NCBI GenBank assembly: GCA_023388235.1
Contig: JAEWGQ010000172.1
Location: 1-8,096 of the forward strand
Direction of reading: 5' to 3'
DNA from: Actinomycetes bacterium
Lineage (GTDB): Bacteria; Actinomycetota; Actinomycetes; Actinomycetales; Cellulomonadaceae
DNA: 8,096 nucleotides
The translations under genes were made by a program, and so were the position numbers. Below, piece by piece: positions 1 to 8,096 of the stretch; within the stretch, counting starts at the first letter, position 1, and each line of letters starts with the position of its first letter. The notes beneath the pieces are model-generated. The model saw only the letters and a program-made list of their open reading frames with translations. It did not search any database and was not told where the DNA came from.

Positions 1-1067
1 ATCCCGTCTCGGCGCCGGCCACCACCACGACCCCCGCGCCCGCCCCGGCCCCCGCGCCCGGGGAGCCGCCGGTCGTCGCGGAGCCCGAGCCCGAGGAGGC
101 CGCCCAGGCCCCGGCGCTCGAGGTCCCCGCACCGGTCCCCGGGCGGCTCGCGCGGCTGCGCGACCGCCTCGCCCGCTCCGGCTCCCCGCTCGGGGCCCGC
201 ATGCTGCAGGTGCTCTCGCGGGACCACCTCACCGAGGACGACTGGGACGAGCTCGAGGAGACCCTCCTGCTCGCCGACGTCGGCGCGGGGCCGTCCGCCG
301 ACCTCGTGGACGCCCTGCGCACCCAGGCCCGCGTCCAGGGCCTCAAGGACCCGGCCCAGGTCCGCGCGCTGCTGCGCGAGCAGCTGCTCGCCCTGGTGGA
401 CCCGTCGCTCGACCGGTCGCTGGCCACCGCCCCGCGGACGGGGGAGGACGGCGCGACCGTCCCGGCCGTCGTGCTCGTGGTCGGCGTGAACGGCACCGGC
501 AAGACCACGACCGTCGGCAAGCTCGCCCGCGTGCTGGTCGCCGAGGACCGCGCGGTGCTGCTCGGCGCGGCGGACACGTTCCGCGCCGCCGCCGCGGACC
601 AGCTGCAGACCTGGGGCTCCCGCGTGGGCGTGCGGACCGTGCGCGCCGACCGCGACGGGGCCGACCCGGCGTCCGTCGCGTTCGAGGCCGTCCGCGAGGG
701 CGTCGCCGAGGGCGTCGACGTCGTGCTCGTCGACACCGCCGGCCGCCTGCAGAACAAGGCCGGCCTGATGGACGAGCTGGGCAAGATCACCCGCGTCATC
801 ACGCGCACCGCCCCGCTGTCCGAGGTGCTGCTGGTCCTCGACGCGACCACCGGCCAGAACGGCATGAACCAGGCGCGGGTGTTCGCGGAGGTCGCCGGGG
901 TCACCGGCATCGTGCTGACCAAGCTGGACGGCACCGCCAAGGGCGGCATCGTCGTGGCCGTCCAGCGCGAGCTCGGCGTCCCGGTCAAGCTCGTGGGCCT
1001 CGGCGAGGGCCCGGACGACCTGGCGCCGTTCGACCCCGAGGAGTTCGTGGACGGCATCCTCGGCTGA
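1..1067 (+). CDS. ftsY: FtsY, signal recognition particle receptor GTPase (5' truncated by window edge)
   Basis: FtsY is the membrane-associated SRP receptor. It docks Ffh-ribosome complexes at the inner membrane and both GTPases hydrolyse GTP to release the nascent chain to the translocon. The frame is open from the first base (first whole codon at 3), so the gene begins upstream. The ATG at 201 is internal: the N-domain helices already start before it, around 147-200 (RLARLRDRLARSG). Positions 3-146 encode a Pro/Ala/Glu-rich linker (TTTTPAPAPAPAPGEPP, then acidic), typical of the variable A-region of actinobacterial FtsY. GTPase motifs are intact: P-loop GVNGTGKTT at 483-509, TFRAAAADQL for the insertion box, DTAGR at 732-746, TKLDG at 918-932, and the closing GLGEGPDDLAPFDPEEFV. 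VN before the P-loop and the short C-terminus separate it from Ffh. In relatives smc lies upstream; that lies outside this window. Confidence 0.97.
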   Translation, partial: PVSAPATTTTPAPAPAPAPGEPPVVAEPEPEEAAQAPALEVPAPVPGRLARLRDRLARSGSPLGARMLQVLSRDHLTEDDWDELEETLLLADVGAGPSADLVDALRTQARVQGLKDPAQVRALLREQLLALVDPSLDRSLATAPRTGEDGATVPAVVLVVGVNGTGKTTTVGKLARVLVAEDRAVLLGAADTFRAAAADQLQTWGSRVGVRTVRADRDGADPASVAFEAVREGVAEGVDVVLVDTAGRLQNKAGLMDELGKITRVITRTAPLSEVLLVLDATTGQNGMNQARVFAEVAGVTGIVLTKLDGTAKGGIVVAVQRELGVPVKLVGLGEGPDDLAPFDPEEFVDGILG

Positions 1068-1104
1068 CCGCCGCCGGGCGCCGGCGACCACCCGCTGAGA
1101 CGAT

Positions 1105-1138
1105 CCGGGCCGCGTTACACAATGTTGACGCGGCCCGG
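1105..1138 (+). terminator. Strong hairpin downstream of ftsY, possible terminator without a U-tract
   Basis: An exact 11-base inverted repeat, CCGGGCCGCGT at 1105-1115 and its complement ACGCGGCCCGG at 1128-1138, can extend by one G-U and one A-U pair to an 8-base loop at 1118-1125. It starts 38 bases after the ftsY stop, so it could end ftsY transcription. No T-run follows, which is common for candidate terminators in high-GC actinobacteria but lowers certainty. The hairpin overlaps the GTTAC/TTGAC boxes, so part of the symmetry may instead belong to an operator. Confidence 0.4.
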
Positions 1139-1182
1139 GCCGCTGTCACACCGGCGTAACGTCTGCCGCCATCCGCGGTAAC
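1114..1182 (+). promoter_or_regulatory. Putative GlnR-type operator upstream of amtB
   Basis: GlnR, the global nitrogen regulator of many actinobacteria, binds paired boxes resembling GTnAC-N6-GAAAC repeated at 11-base steps. Here GTCAC (1145-1149), N6, GTAAC (1156-1160) is a close match, and a further GTAAC at 1178-1182 lies exactly 22 bases on. The intermediate position, 1167-1171, is degenerate. On the opposite strand, GTCAA (complement of 1125-1129), N6, GTAAC (complement of 1114-1118) repeats the same pattern in inverted orientation. The location ahead of amtB-glnB-glnD, the classic GlnR-regulated operon, supports the reading. GlnR itself is not encoded here, so binding is inferred. Confidence 0.5.
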
Positions 1183-1187
1183 CGCGG
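1173..1187. repeat. 15-base palindrome in the amtB upstream region
   Basis: CCGCGGT, one central A, ACCGCGG is a perfect dyad. The one-base centre makes it unlikely as an RNA hairpin and more like a dimeric protein site. It contains the last GTAAC box (1178-1182), so it may be part of the same operator. A short GGTT-CAGG-AACC repeat follows at 1186-1197. No convincing -10/-35 pair is visible between here and the amtB start, as would fit a promoter that depends on an activator. Confidence 0.35.
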
Positions 1188-1225
1188 TTCAGGAACCTGA
1201 TCCCCGATCCGGCCGCTCGGCTGGC

Positions 1226-1236
1226 GAGGGGAGAGG
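1226..1236 (+). promoter_or_regulatory. Ribosome binding site of amtB
   Basis: The purine run GAGGGGAGAGG ends 8 bases before the ATG at 1245. It fixes this start, and the encoded protein begins directly at the first Amt membrane helix. Confidence 0.75.
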
Positions 1237-1244
1237 CGTTCCAC

Positions 1245-2899
<1,655 letters not shown>

Positions 2900-2919
2900 C
2901 CGGACGGCCCGCCTGACGC

Positions 2920-4686
2920 ATGGCCGAGACCCACGAGGTCCCGCACCCCCGCGAACCGCTGGGGGTGCGGGACCTCCGCACGGAGCGGCTCGCGCTGGCC
3001 GCCCGCCTGTCCGGCCCCGACGCCGACGGCGCGGCGCGCCGGGCCGCGGTGTCCGACCTGGTGCTGGCGCGGCTCGCCGAGCTCTGGGAGCAGGCGACCG
3101 AGGGCCGCCCGACGCCGGGCATCGCGCTCGGGGCGGTCGGCTCGGTCGGCCGCGGCGACGCCAGCCCGGCCAGCGACCTCGACCTGCTGCTCGTGCACGA
3201 GGGCCGCGGCCGGGCCGCCGACGACCTCGCCCGGCTCGCCGACCGGCTCTGGTACCCCGTCTGGGACGCCGGGCTCGACCTGGACCACGCGGTGCGGTCG
3301 CTCGCGCAGTGCCGGCAGGTCGCGTCGCGGGACCTGCCCGCCGCGGTCGGGCTGCTCGACCTGCGCCCGGTCGCGGGCGACCCCGGGATCGTGCACCGCG
3401 CCCGGTCCGCCCTGCTCGCCGACTGGCGGTCGGCCGCCCGGCGGCGGCTGCCCGAGCTGCTCGCCTCCACGCGCCAGCGCGCGGACCGGCACGGCGAGCT
3501 CGCCTACCTCATCGAGCCCGACCTCAAGGAGTCCCGCGGCGGCATCCGCGACGCCGTGGTGCTGTCCGCCCTCGCCGCGACGTGGCTCACCGACCGCCCG
3601 CACGGGGCCGTCGACCGGGCGCACGCGCACCTGCTCGACGTGCGGGACGCGGTGCAGACCGTCACGCGCCGGCACACCAACCGGCTGCTGCTCGCGGACC
3701 AGGACGAGGTCGCGGAGCTGCTGGGCCTGGGGGACCGGGACGACCTGCTCGCGTCGCTGGCCGAGGCCGGGCGCGTGATCTCCTACGCCCTGGACACCAC
3801 GGCCCGCAACGCGCGCCAGGCGCTCGCCCGGCCGGCGCGGGCGCCGGTGCTCGTCCGGGGCCGGCGCACCCCGCCGCGCCTGCGCACCGTCGCCGAGGGG
3901 CTGGTCGAGCACGACGGGGAGCTCGTGCTGGCCGCCGACGCCCGGCCCGCCACCGACCCGCTGCTGTCGCTGCGCGCGGCGGCCACCGCCGCGCGCACCG
4001 GGCTGACGCTGTCCCCGATCACCGTGGCGAGCCTGACCCGCACCCCGGCGCTGCCCGCGCCCTGGCCCCGCGCCGCCCGCACGCTGCTCGTGCAGCTGCT
4101 GGCGACCGGGCCCGCGCAGGTGCCGGTGTGGGAGGCGCTCGACCTCGCGGGCGTCGTGACGACGTGGATCCCCGAGTGGACCGGCGTGCGGAACCGGCCG
4201 CAGCGCTCGCCCATCCACCGGCACACCGTGGACCGGCACCTGGTCGAGGCCGCCGCGCGCGCCGCCGCCCTGCGCCGCGACGTGGAGCGCGGCGACCTGC
4301 TGCTGGTGGCCGCGCTGCTGCACGACATCGGCAAGCGCGCGGGCGCCGCCGACCACAGCGCCGAGGGCGCCCGGCTGGCCGGGCCCATCGCGCAGCGCAT
4401 GGGGTTCCCGCCCGGCGACGCGGCGGACGTCGCGCTGCTCGTGCGGGAGCACCTCACGCTGGCCGACCTGGCCACCGGCGCCGACCCCGACGACCCGGCG
4501 ACCGTCGACGCCCTGCTCGCCGCGGTGCGGCACCGCCCCGACCTGCTCGCCCTGCTGCGGGCGCTCACCGAGGCCGACGCGTCCTCCGCCGGGCCGACGG
4601 CGTGGACCGCCTGGCGGGCGCAGCTCGTCGACGACCTCGTGGCGCGGGCGACGGCCCGGCTGGCGGGTACGCTGGGACGTCCCTGA
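2920..4686 (+). CDS. glnD: GlnD, PII nucleotidyltransferase with HD nucleotidyl-removing domain, lacking ACT domains
   Basis: GlnD adds UMP or, in actinobacteria studied so far, AMP to the PII T-loop tyrosine when nitrogen is scarce, and removes it when nitrogen is plentiful. The protein has 588 residues. The nucleotidyltransferase motif [19 protein letters not shown] lies at 74-92 with metal ligands D86 and D88. The linker motif [12 protein letters not shown] (200-211) is close to the family PNLKEGxGGLRD. HD-domain residues are present: TVDRH (436-440), LLHDIGK (466-472) with H468 and D469, DHS (478-480), and VREHL (508-512). The protein ends about 20 residues after the WTAWRAQL segment (562-569), so the post-HD linker and both ACT domains of the roughly 890-residue E. 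coli enzyme are absent. An in-frame TGA at 2914 makes ATG 2920 the first possible ATG start; no good ribosome binding site is seen, suggesting coupling to glnB 20 bases upstream. Confidence 0.93.
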   Translation: MAETHEVPHPREPLGVRDLRTERLALAARLSGPDADGAARRAAVSDLVLARLAELWEQATEGRPTPGIALGAVGSVGRGDASPASDLDLLLVHEGRGRAADDLARLADRLWYPVWDAGLDLDHAVRSLAQCRQVASRDLPAAVGLLDLRPVAGDPGIVHRARSALLADWRSAARRRLPELLASTRQRADRHGELAYLIEPDLKESRGGIRDAVVLSALAATWLTDRPHGAVDRAHAHLLDVRDAVQTVTRRHTNRLLLADQDEVAELLGLGDRDDLLASLAEAGRVISYALDTTARNARQALARPARAPVLVRGRRTPPRLRTVAEGLVEHDGELVLAADARPATDPLLSLRAAATAARTGLTLSPITVASLTRTPALPAPWPRAARTLLVQLLATGPAQVPVWEALDLAGVVTTWIPEWTGVRNRPQRSPIHRHTVDRHLVEAAARAAALRRDVERGDLLLVAALLHDIGKRAGAADHSAEGARLAGPIAQRMGFPPGDAADVALLVREHLTLADLATGADPDDPATVDALLAAVRHRPDLLALLRALTEADASSAGPTAWTAWRAQLVDDLVARATARLAGTLGRP

Positions 4687-4701
4687 CCGCCGAGAGAGCG
4701 T

Positions 4702-4705
4702 GAGG
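4702..4705 (+). promoter_or_regulatory. Ribosome binding site of ffh, supporting a GTG start
   Basis: GAGG lies 8 bases before the GTG at 4714. The protein from this codon opens with FATLSDRLTSTFKNLR, the usual N-terminus of Ffh, so the GTG is well supported. Confidence 0.65.
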
Positions 4706-4713
4706 TTCGCGCG

Positions 4714-6312
4714 GTGTTCGCCACCCTGTCCGACCGACTGACGTCGACCTTCAAGAACCTGCGCACCAAGGGGCGGCTGTCCGAGGCGGACATCGACGCC
4801 ACGGTGCGCGAGATCCGCCGCGCGCTGCTGGACGCCGACGTCGCCGTCCCCGTGGTGCGGCAGTTCACCGGCGCCGTGCGCGAGCGGGCGCTGTCGGCCG
4901 AGGTGTCCGGCGCGCTCAACCCGGCGCAGCAGGTCGTCAAGATCGTCAACGACGAGCTCGTCGCGATCCTCGGCGGCGCGAACCGGCCGCTCGCGCTCGC
5001 GAAGAACCCGCCGACCGTCATCCTGCTCGCCGGCCTCCAGGGCGCGGGCAAGACCACGCTCGCCGGCAAGCTGGCGCTGCACCTCAAGGGCCAGGGCCAC
5101 ACGCCGCTGCTCGTCGCCGCCGACCTCCAGCGCCCCAACGCGGTCACCCAGCTCGAGGTCGTCGGCGAGCGCGCCGGCGTCCCGGTGTTCGCCCCGCACC
5201 CCGGCAACCAGGGCTCCGAGCAGGACGTCGTCGTCGGCGCCGACCCGGTGGCCGTGGCGCGCGAGGGCCTCGCGACCGCGCGGGCGCGCCAGCACGACGT
5301 CGTGATCGTCGACACCGCCGGCCGCCTCGGCGTGGACGCGGAGCTCATGCGCCAGGCCGCGGACATCCGCGACGCCGTCGACCCCGACGAGATCCTGTTC
5401 GTCATCGACGCGATGATCGGCCAGGACGCGGTCGCCACGGCCACCGCGTTCCAGGAGGGCGTCGGGTTCACCGGCGTCGTGCTGTCCAAGCTCGACGGCG
5501 ACGCCCGCGGCGGCGCGGCGCTGTCGGTCGCGTCGGTCACCGGCCGGCCGATCCTGTTCGCCTCGACGGGCGAGAAGCTCACCGACTTCGAGGTGTTCCA
5601 CCCCGACCGGATGGCCTCGCGCATCCTCGACATGGGCGACGTGCTCACCCTCATCGAGCAGGCCGAGAAGGCGTTCGACGCCGAGCAGGCCGAGCAGATG
5701 GCCGGCAAGCTCGCGTCGGGCCAGGGCTTCACGCTCGCGGACTTCCTGCAGCAGATGCAGCAGCTCAAGTCCATGGGCTCGATGAAGAAGATGCTCGGCA
5801 TGCTCCCCGGCATGGGGCAGATGCGCGAGGCCATCGAGAACTTCGACGAGCGCGAGGTCGACCGCGTCGAGGCGATGATCCGGTCGATGACGCCGGCCGA
5901 GCGGGACAACCCGAAGATCATCAACGGCTCGCGGCGCGCCCGCATCGCCGCCGGCTCCGGGACCCAGGTCTCGGACGTCAACGGCCTGCTCGAGCGGTTC
6001 ACCGCGGCGCAGAAGATGATGCAGCAGATGGCCAAGGGCGGCGGCATGCCGGTGCCGGGCATGGGGAACCTCCCGGGCATGGGCAAGAAGGGCCGCGGTC
6101 GCGCCGCCGCGCCGGCCCGCAAGGTCAAGGGCAGGTCGGGCAACCCGGCGAAGCGGGCGGCGCAGGAGCGCGCCGCCGCGGACCGGGCCGCCGGGATCGC
6201 CCCCGCGGCACCGCAGGGTTCCGCGTTCGGCATCGGCGGCGCCGCGGCGCAGGAGCCGGACGCGTTCGACCCGTCGAGCCTCGAGGACCTGCAGAAGTTC
6301 CTCGGGCGCTGA
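4714..6312 (+). CDS. ffh: Ffh, signal recognition particle protein (SRP54 homologue)
   Basis: GTPase and RNA-binding subunit of the bacterial SRP. It binds 4.5S/SRP RNA and hydrophobic nascent segments, then pairs with FtsY at the membrane. The protein has 532 residues, longer than E. coli Ffh (about 453). The N-domain helical bundle covers about 1-90. The G-domain has P-loop GLQGAGKTT (107-115), AADLQRPNAVTQL (135-147), DTAGR (200-204), SKLDG (258-262) and GEKLTDFEVFHPDRM (286-300). The methionine-rich M-domain (about 328-455) includes FLQQMQQLKSMGSMKKM and the SRP RNA-binding stretch INGSRRARIAAGSG (403-416). Residues about 456-532 are an extension: basic Gly/Ala/Lys-rich, then ending in SSLEDLQKFLGR. 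It begins 27 bases after glnD with no visible intervening terminator, so readthrough from the nitrogen operon is possible. No SRP RNA gene is seen nearby. Confidence 0.98.
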   Translation: MFATLSDRLTSTFKNLRTKGRLSEADIDATVREIRRALLDADVAVPVVRQFTGAVRERALSAEVSGALNPAQQVVKIVNDELVAILGGANRPLALAKNPPTVILLAGLQGAGKTTLAGKLALHLKGQGHTPLLVAADLQRPNAVTQLEVVGERAGVPVFAPHPGNQGSEQDVVVGADPVAVAREGLATARARQHDVVIVDTAGRLGVDAELMRQAADIRDAVDPDEILFVIDAMIGQDAVATATAFQEGVGFTGVVLSKLDGDARGGAALSVASVTGRPILFASTGEKLTDFEVFHPDRMASRILDMGDVLTLIEQAEKAFDAEQAEQMAGKLASGQGFTLADFLQQMQQLKSMGSMKKMLGMLPGMGQMREAIENFDEREVDRVEAMIRSMTPAERDNPKIINGSRRARIAAGSGTQVSDVNGLLERFTAAQKMMQQMAKGGGMPVPGMGNLPGMGKKGRGRAAAPARKVKGRSGNPAKRAAQERAAADRAAGIAPAAPQGSAFGIGGAAAQEPDAFDPSSLEDLQKFLGR

Positions 6313-6331
6313 GCCCGGGCGGGCGCGCTCC

Positions 6332-7423
6332 GTGGCCGACGTGCTGCACCTGACCGGCCCGGTCGTCCTGGACGACGACCGGGTCGCGGCCGAGGCGTGG
6401 GTGGTCGGTGGCCGTCTCACGTTCGAGCGCCCCCGGGCCGGCGCGACCACGACCCTGGCCGGCTGGGTGCTGCCCGGGCTGGTCGACGTGCACTGCCACA
6501 TCGGGCTGGCCGCGGACGGTGCGGTGGACCGCGGCACGGCCGAGGCGCAGGCCCTCGCCGACCGGGACTCCGGCGTGCTGCTGGTGCGCGACGCCGGGTC
6601 GCCCGCCGACACGGCGTGGGTGCACGGGCGCGCCGACCTGCCGCGCCTGCTGCGCGCGGGGCGGCACCTGGCGCTGCCGAAGCGGTACCTGCGGCACTAC
6701 GGCCGCGAGCTCGGCTCCCCGGCGGACCTGCCCGCGGCCGTCGCCGAGGAGGCCCGCCGCGGCGACGGCTGGGTGAAGCTCGTCGCCGACTGGATCGACC
6801 GCGACCTCGGGGCGGGCGGCGACCTGCGGCCCCTGTGGCCGGACGACGTGCTGGCCGAGGCGGTGCGCGCCGCGCACGCGGCGGGGGCCCGGGTCACGGC
6901 CCACACGTTCTCGGCCGAGGCGCTGGACGGGCTGCTGGACGCCGGCGTCGACTGCCTCGAGCACGCCACCGGCGCCGAGGACCGGCACATCGCCCGGATC
7001 GCCGACGCGGGCATCCCCGTTACCGCGACCCTGCTGCAGGTCGCGCAGTTCGCCGCGATCGCCGCGCGGGCCGACCGGTACCCGGTGTACGCGGCCCGGA
7101 TGCGGCGGATGCACGCCCGCCGGTACGCGCACGTCCGCGACCTGCACGACGCCGGGGTGCCGCTGCTCGTCGGCACCGACGCCGGGGGCACCCTCGCCCA
7201 CGGGCGGATCGCGGACGAGGCGGCCGAGATGGTCGCCGCCGGGCTGCCGGACCGCGAGGTCGTCGCCGCGGCGTCCTGGCGCACCCGCGCGTGGCTCGGC
7301 GTGCCGGGCCTGGCGGAGGGGGAGAGCGCCGACCTCGTGGTGTACGACGCCGACCCGCGGGCCGACGTGCGGGTGCTCGCCGCGCCCCGGGCGGTCGTGC
7401 TGCGGGGGAGCCGGGTCGCCTGA
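6332..7423 (+). CDS. Metal-dependent amidohydrolase-superfamily protein of unknown substrate
   Basis: A 363-residue amidohydrolase with the full superfamily ligand set: VDVHCHIG giving H54 and H56, KLVADW with K149 (candidate carboxylated lysine bridging two metals), AHTFS with H191, LEHATG with H211, and GTDAGG with D283. The N-terminal 50 residues and the end ([13 protein letters not shown] and following) form the small beta-sandwich domain typical of imidazolonepropionase-like, prolidase-like and related cyclic amidases. No signal peptide is seen, so it is probably cytoplasmic. The substrate cannot be assigned. A homologous gene follows ffh in M. tuberculosis (Rv2915c, from memory), so the position is conserved. 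The start is GTG 6332, 19 bases after ffh, with no clear ribosome binding site; GTG 6341 is the alternative. Translation coupled to ffh is likely. Confidence 0.88.
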   Translation: MADVLHLTGPVVLDDDRVAAEAWVVGGRLTFERPRAGATTTLAGWVLPGLVDVHCHIGLAADGAVDRGTAEAQALADRDSGVLLVRDAGSPADTAWVHGRADLPRLLRAGRHLALPKRYLRHYGRELGSPADLPAAVAEEARRGDGWVKLVADWIDRDLGAGGDLRPLWPDDVLAEAVRAAHAAGARVTAHTFSAEALDGLLDAGVDCLEHATGAEDRHIARIADAGIPVTATLLQVAQFAAIAARADRYPVYAARMRRMHARRYAHVRDLHDAGVPLLVGTDAGGTLAHGRIADEAAEMVAAGLPDREVVAAASWRTRAWLGVPGLAEGESADLVVYDADPRADVRVLAAPRAVVLRGSRVA

Positions 7424-7435
7424 GCCCGCGGACCG

Positions 7436-7455
7436 CCGGCGCGCGCGCCCCGGGG
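7436..7455 (+). terminator. GC-only dyad after the amidohydrolase, weak terminator candidate
   Basis: GGCGCGCGCGCC at 7438-7449 is self-complementary and runs into CCCCGGGG at 7448-7455. It lies between the amidohydrolase stop and the rpsP promoter, where a terminator would be expected. There is no T-run, and such dyads arise easily in DNA this rich in G+C. Confidence 0.2.
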
Positions 7456-7485
7456 TTGGGTGGTGCCCGCCGCGTCTGGCACAAT
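7456..7485 (+). promoter_or_regulatory. Probable rpsP promoter (housekeeping sigma type)
   Basis: TTGGGT at 7456-7461 and CACAAT at 7480-7485 are separated by 18 bases. They match the -35 and -10 hexamers at 3 and 4 of 6 positions. The surrounding TGGCACAATGG is A/T-richer than its neighbourhood and resembles strong actinobacterial promoters of ribosomal protein genes. Transcription would begin near 7491-7493, leaving a leader of about 125 bases before rpsP. Confidence 0.6.
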
Positions 7486-7491
7486 GGCCTG

Positions 7492-7616
7492 CTGTACTCG
7501 GCGCGCGCGGCCCCTCTACCCGCGCGGTGCCGCGTCCTCCAGGCCCGAACCGGACCGCATGCCCCACGTGCGGACCGCCAGGGCCGCCTCGCAGACATCC
7601 AGGAGAAGACCACACC
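7492..7616 (+). other. rpsP 5' leader with a GC hairpin; no other gene seen
   Basis: The presumed untranslated leader contains CGCGCGG (7504-7510) complementary to CCGCGCG (7520-7526), a 7-pair stem with a 9-base loop. A frame in phase with rpsP is open back to an ATG at 7527, but it does not read as protein-like, and the conserved bS16 start lies at 7617. The function of the hairpin is unknown; autoregulation by bS16 is only a possibility. Confidence 0.3.
7601..7605 (+). promoter_or_regulatory. Ribosome binding site of rpsP, supporting GTG start at 7617
   Basis: AGGAG ends 11 bases before GTG 7617, slightly longer than ideal spacing. It decides for 7617 over the in-frame ATG at 7527, because translation from 7617 gives the conserved opening [18 protein letters not shown]. 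Confidence 0.75.
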
Positions 7617-8093
7617 GTGGCCACCAAGATCCGCCTCAAGCGTCTCGGCAAGATCCGGGCGCCGTACTACCGCGTCGTCGTCGCGGACTCCCGCACCAAG
7701 CGTGACGGTCGCGTCATCGAGGAGATCGGCAAGTACCACCCGACCGAGCACCCCTCGCTCATCGAGGTCAACTCGGAGCGCGCGCAGTACTGGCTGGGCG
7801 TCGGCGCCCAGCCGTCCGAGGCCGTCACCGCCCTGCTCAAGCTCACGGGCGACTGGGGCACCTTCACGGGCGAGGGCCCGACCGAGAACCGCGTGCAGGC
7901 CCCCGAGGCCAAGGAGTCGTTCGTCGCCGAGACGAACAAGAAGCCGGTGCTCAAGCCCAAGGCCGACATCAAGGAAGCCGCTCCGGCCGCGACCGAGGCA
8001 CCCGCCGACGAGGCTGCGGCCGACGAGGCCGAGCCCGCCGAGACCGAGTCGACCGAGGCCGAGGCCTCGAACGACGAGTCGGCCGAGGCGTAG
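7617..8093 (+). CDS. rpsP: 30S ribosomal protein bS16
   Basis: A small-subunit protein needed for 30S assembly, binding the 16S rRNA 5' and central domains. From GTG 7617 the protein is 158 residues. The bS16 core occupies about 1-85: [34 protein letters not shown] at 29-42, then [17 protein letters not shown] at 54-70. Residues about 86-120 form a Lys-rich linker, and about 120-158 an Ala/Glu/Asp-rich tail, much longer than E. coli bS16 (82 residues) but of a type usual in actinobacteria. It has its own promoter upstream. In relatives it heads a group with a KH-domain RNA-binding protein, rimM, trmD and rplS; these would lie beyond the window, whose edge is three bases after the stop. Confidence 0.98.
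   Translation: MATKIRLKRLGKIRAPYYRVVVADSRTKRDGRVIEEIGKYHPTEHPSLIEVNSERAQYWLGVGAQPSEAVTALLKLTGDWGTFTGEGPTENRVQAPEAKESFVAETNKKPVLKPKADIKEAAPAATEAPADEAAADEAEPAETESTEAEASNDESAEA
7989..8090 (+). repeat. Low-complexity acidic tail-coding tract in rpsP
   Basis: Irregular repetition of GCCGACGAGG and GCCGAG units encodes an Ala/Glu/Asp tail (residues about 125-158, with elements [10 protein letters not shown] and TESTEAEA). It is not an exact tandem repeat. Such tracts vary in length between related species by slippage. Confidence 0.5.
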
Positions 8094-8096
8094 TCG

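Noticed and set aside
201..1067. ATG at 201 as the true start of ftsY
   Set aside because: The same frame is open to the window edge and encodes the linker and the first N-domain helix before this ATG.
1125..1162. TTGACG (1125-1130) with TAACGT (1157-1162) as an amtB promoter
   Set aside because: The hexamers are 26 bases apart, too far for a normal promoter, and both fall within the putative operator boxes.
6311..6330. GAGC/GCTC dyad between ffh and the amidohydrolase as a terminator
   Set aside because: Only four pairs hold in the outer arms and there is no T-run; the 19-base spacing suggests continuous transcription.
7527..7616. In-frame 30-codon extension at the front of rpsP
   Set aside because: The extension is Pro/Arg-rich without bS16 similarity. 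A ribosome binding site and the conserved N-terminus point to GTG 7617, and the probable promoter makes this stretch leader.

Overview
The window is about three quarters G+C. Its gene content and codon use, almost always G or C at the third position, indicate a high-GC actinobacterium. A member of Micrococcales such as Cellulomonas or a relative is my best guess, inferred from protein style only. All recognisable genes lie on the + strand. The order ftsY, amtB, glnB (PII), glnD, ffh, amidohydrolase, rpsP matches, from memory, the conserved actinobacterial arrangement, including the Mycobacterium tuberculosis block Rv2921c to Rv2909c. This is core genome. I see no mobile element, CRISPR array, tRNA, rRNA or prophage gene.

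Layout: positions 1-1067 hold the 3' part of ftsY (SRP receptor GTPase, start outside the window). Positions 1068-1244 are a 177-base regulatory gap with a strong hairpin, GlnR-like GTnAC/GTAAC boxes at 11-base spacing and a 15-base palindrome. Positions 1245-4686 are a nitrogen-control operon: amtB (ammonium channel), glnB/glnK (PII signal protein, start overlapping the amtB stop as ATGA) and glnD (PII nucleotidyltransferase/nucleotidyl-removing enzyme, 20 bases downstream). ffh (SRP54 protein) follows after 27 bases, and a metal-dependent amidohydrolase after a further 19. Positions 7424-7616 hold a promoter and leader for rpsP (ribosomal protein bS16), which ends three bases before the window edge.

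How they work together: FtsY and Ffh are the two GTPases of co-translational membrane targeting, and here they flank a nitrogen operon that encodes a polytopic membrane protein. In that operon PII binds the AmtB cytoplasmic face, and GlnD modifies the PII T-loop tyrosine according to nitrogen status. The most notable feature is that GlnD ends directly after its HD domain (588 residues). It has no C-terminal ACT domains, which are the glutamine-sensing part in well-studied GlnD proteins, and the short gap before ffh cannot hide them. No undescribed multi-gene system is evident. The best leads are the ACT-less GlnD, the GlnR-like operator architecture ahead of amtB, and the conserved but unassigned amidohydrolase between ffh and rpsP.
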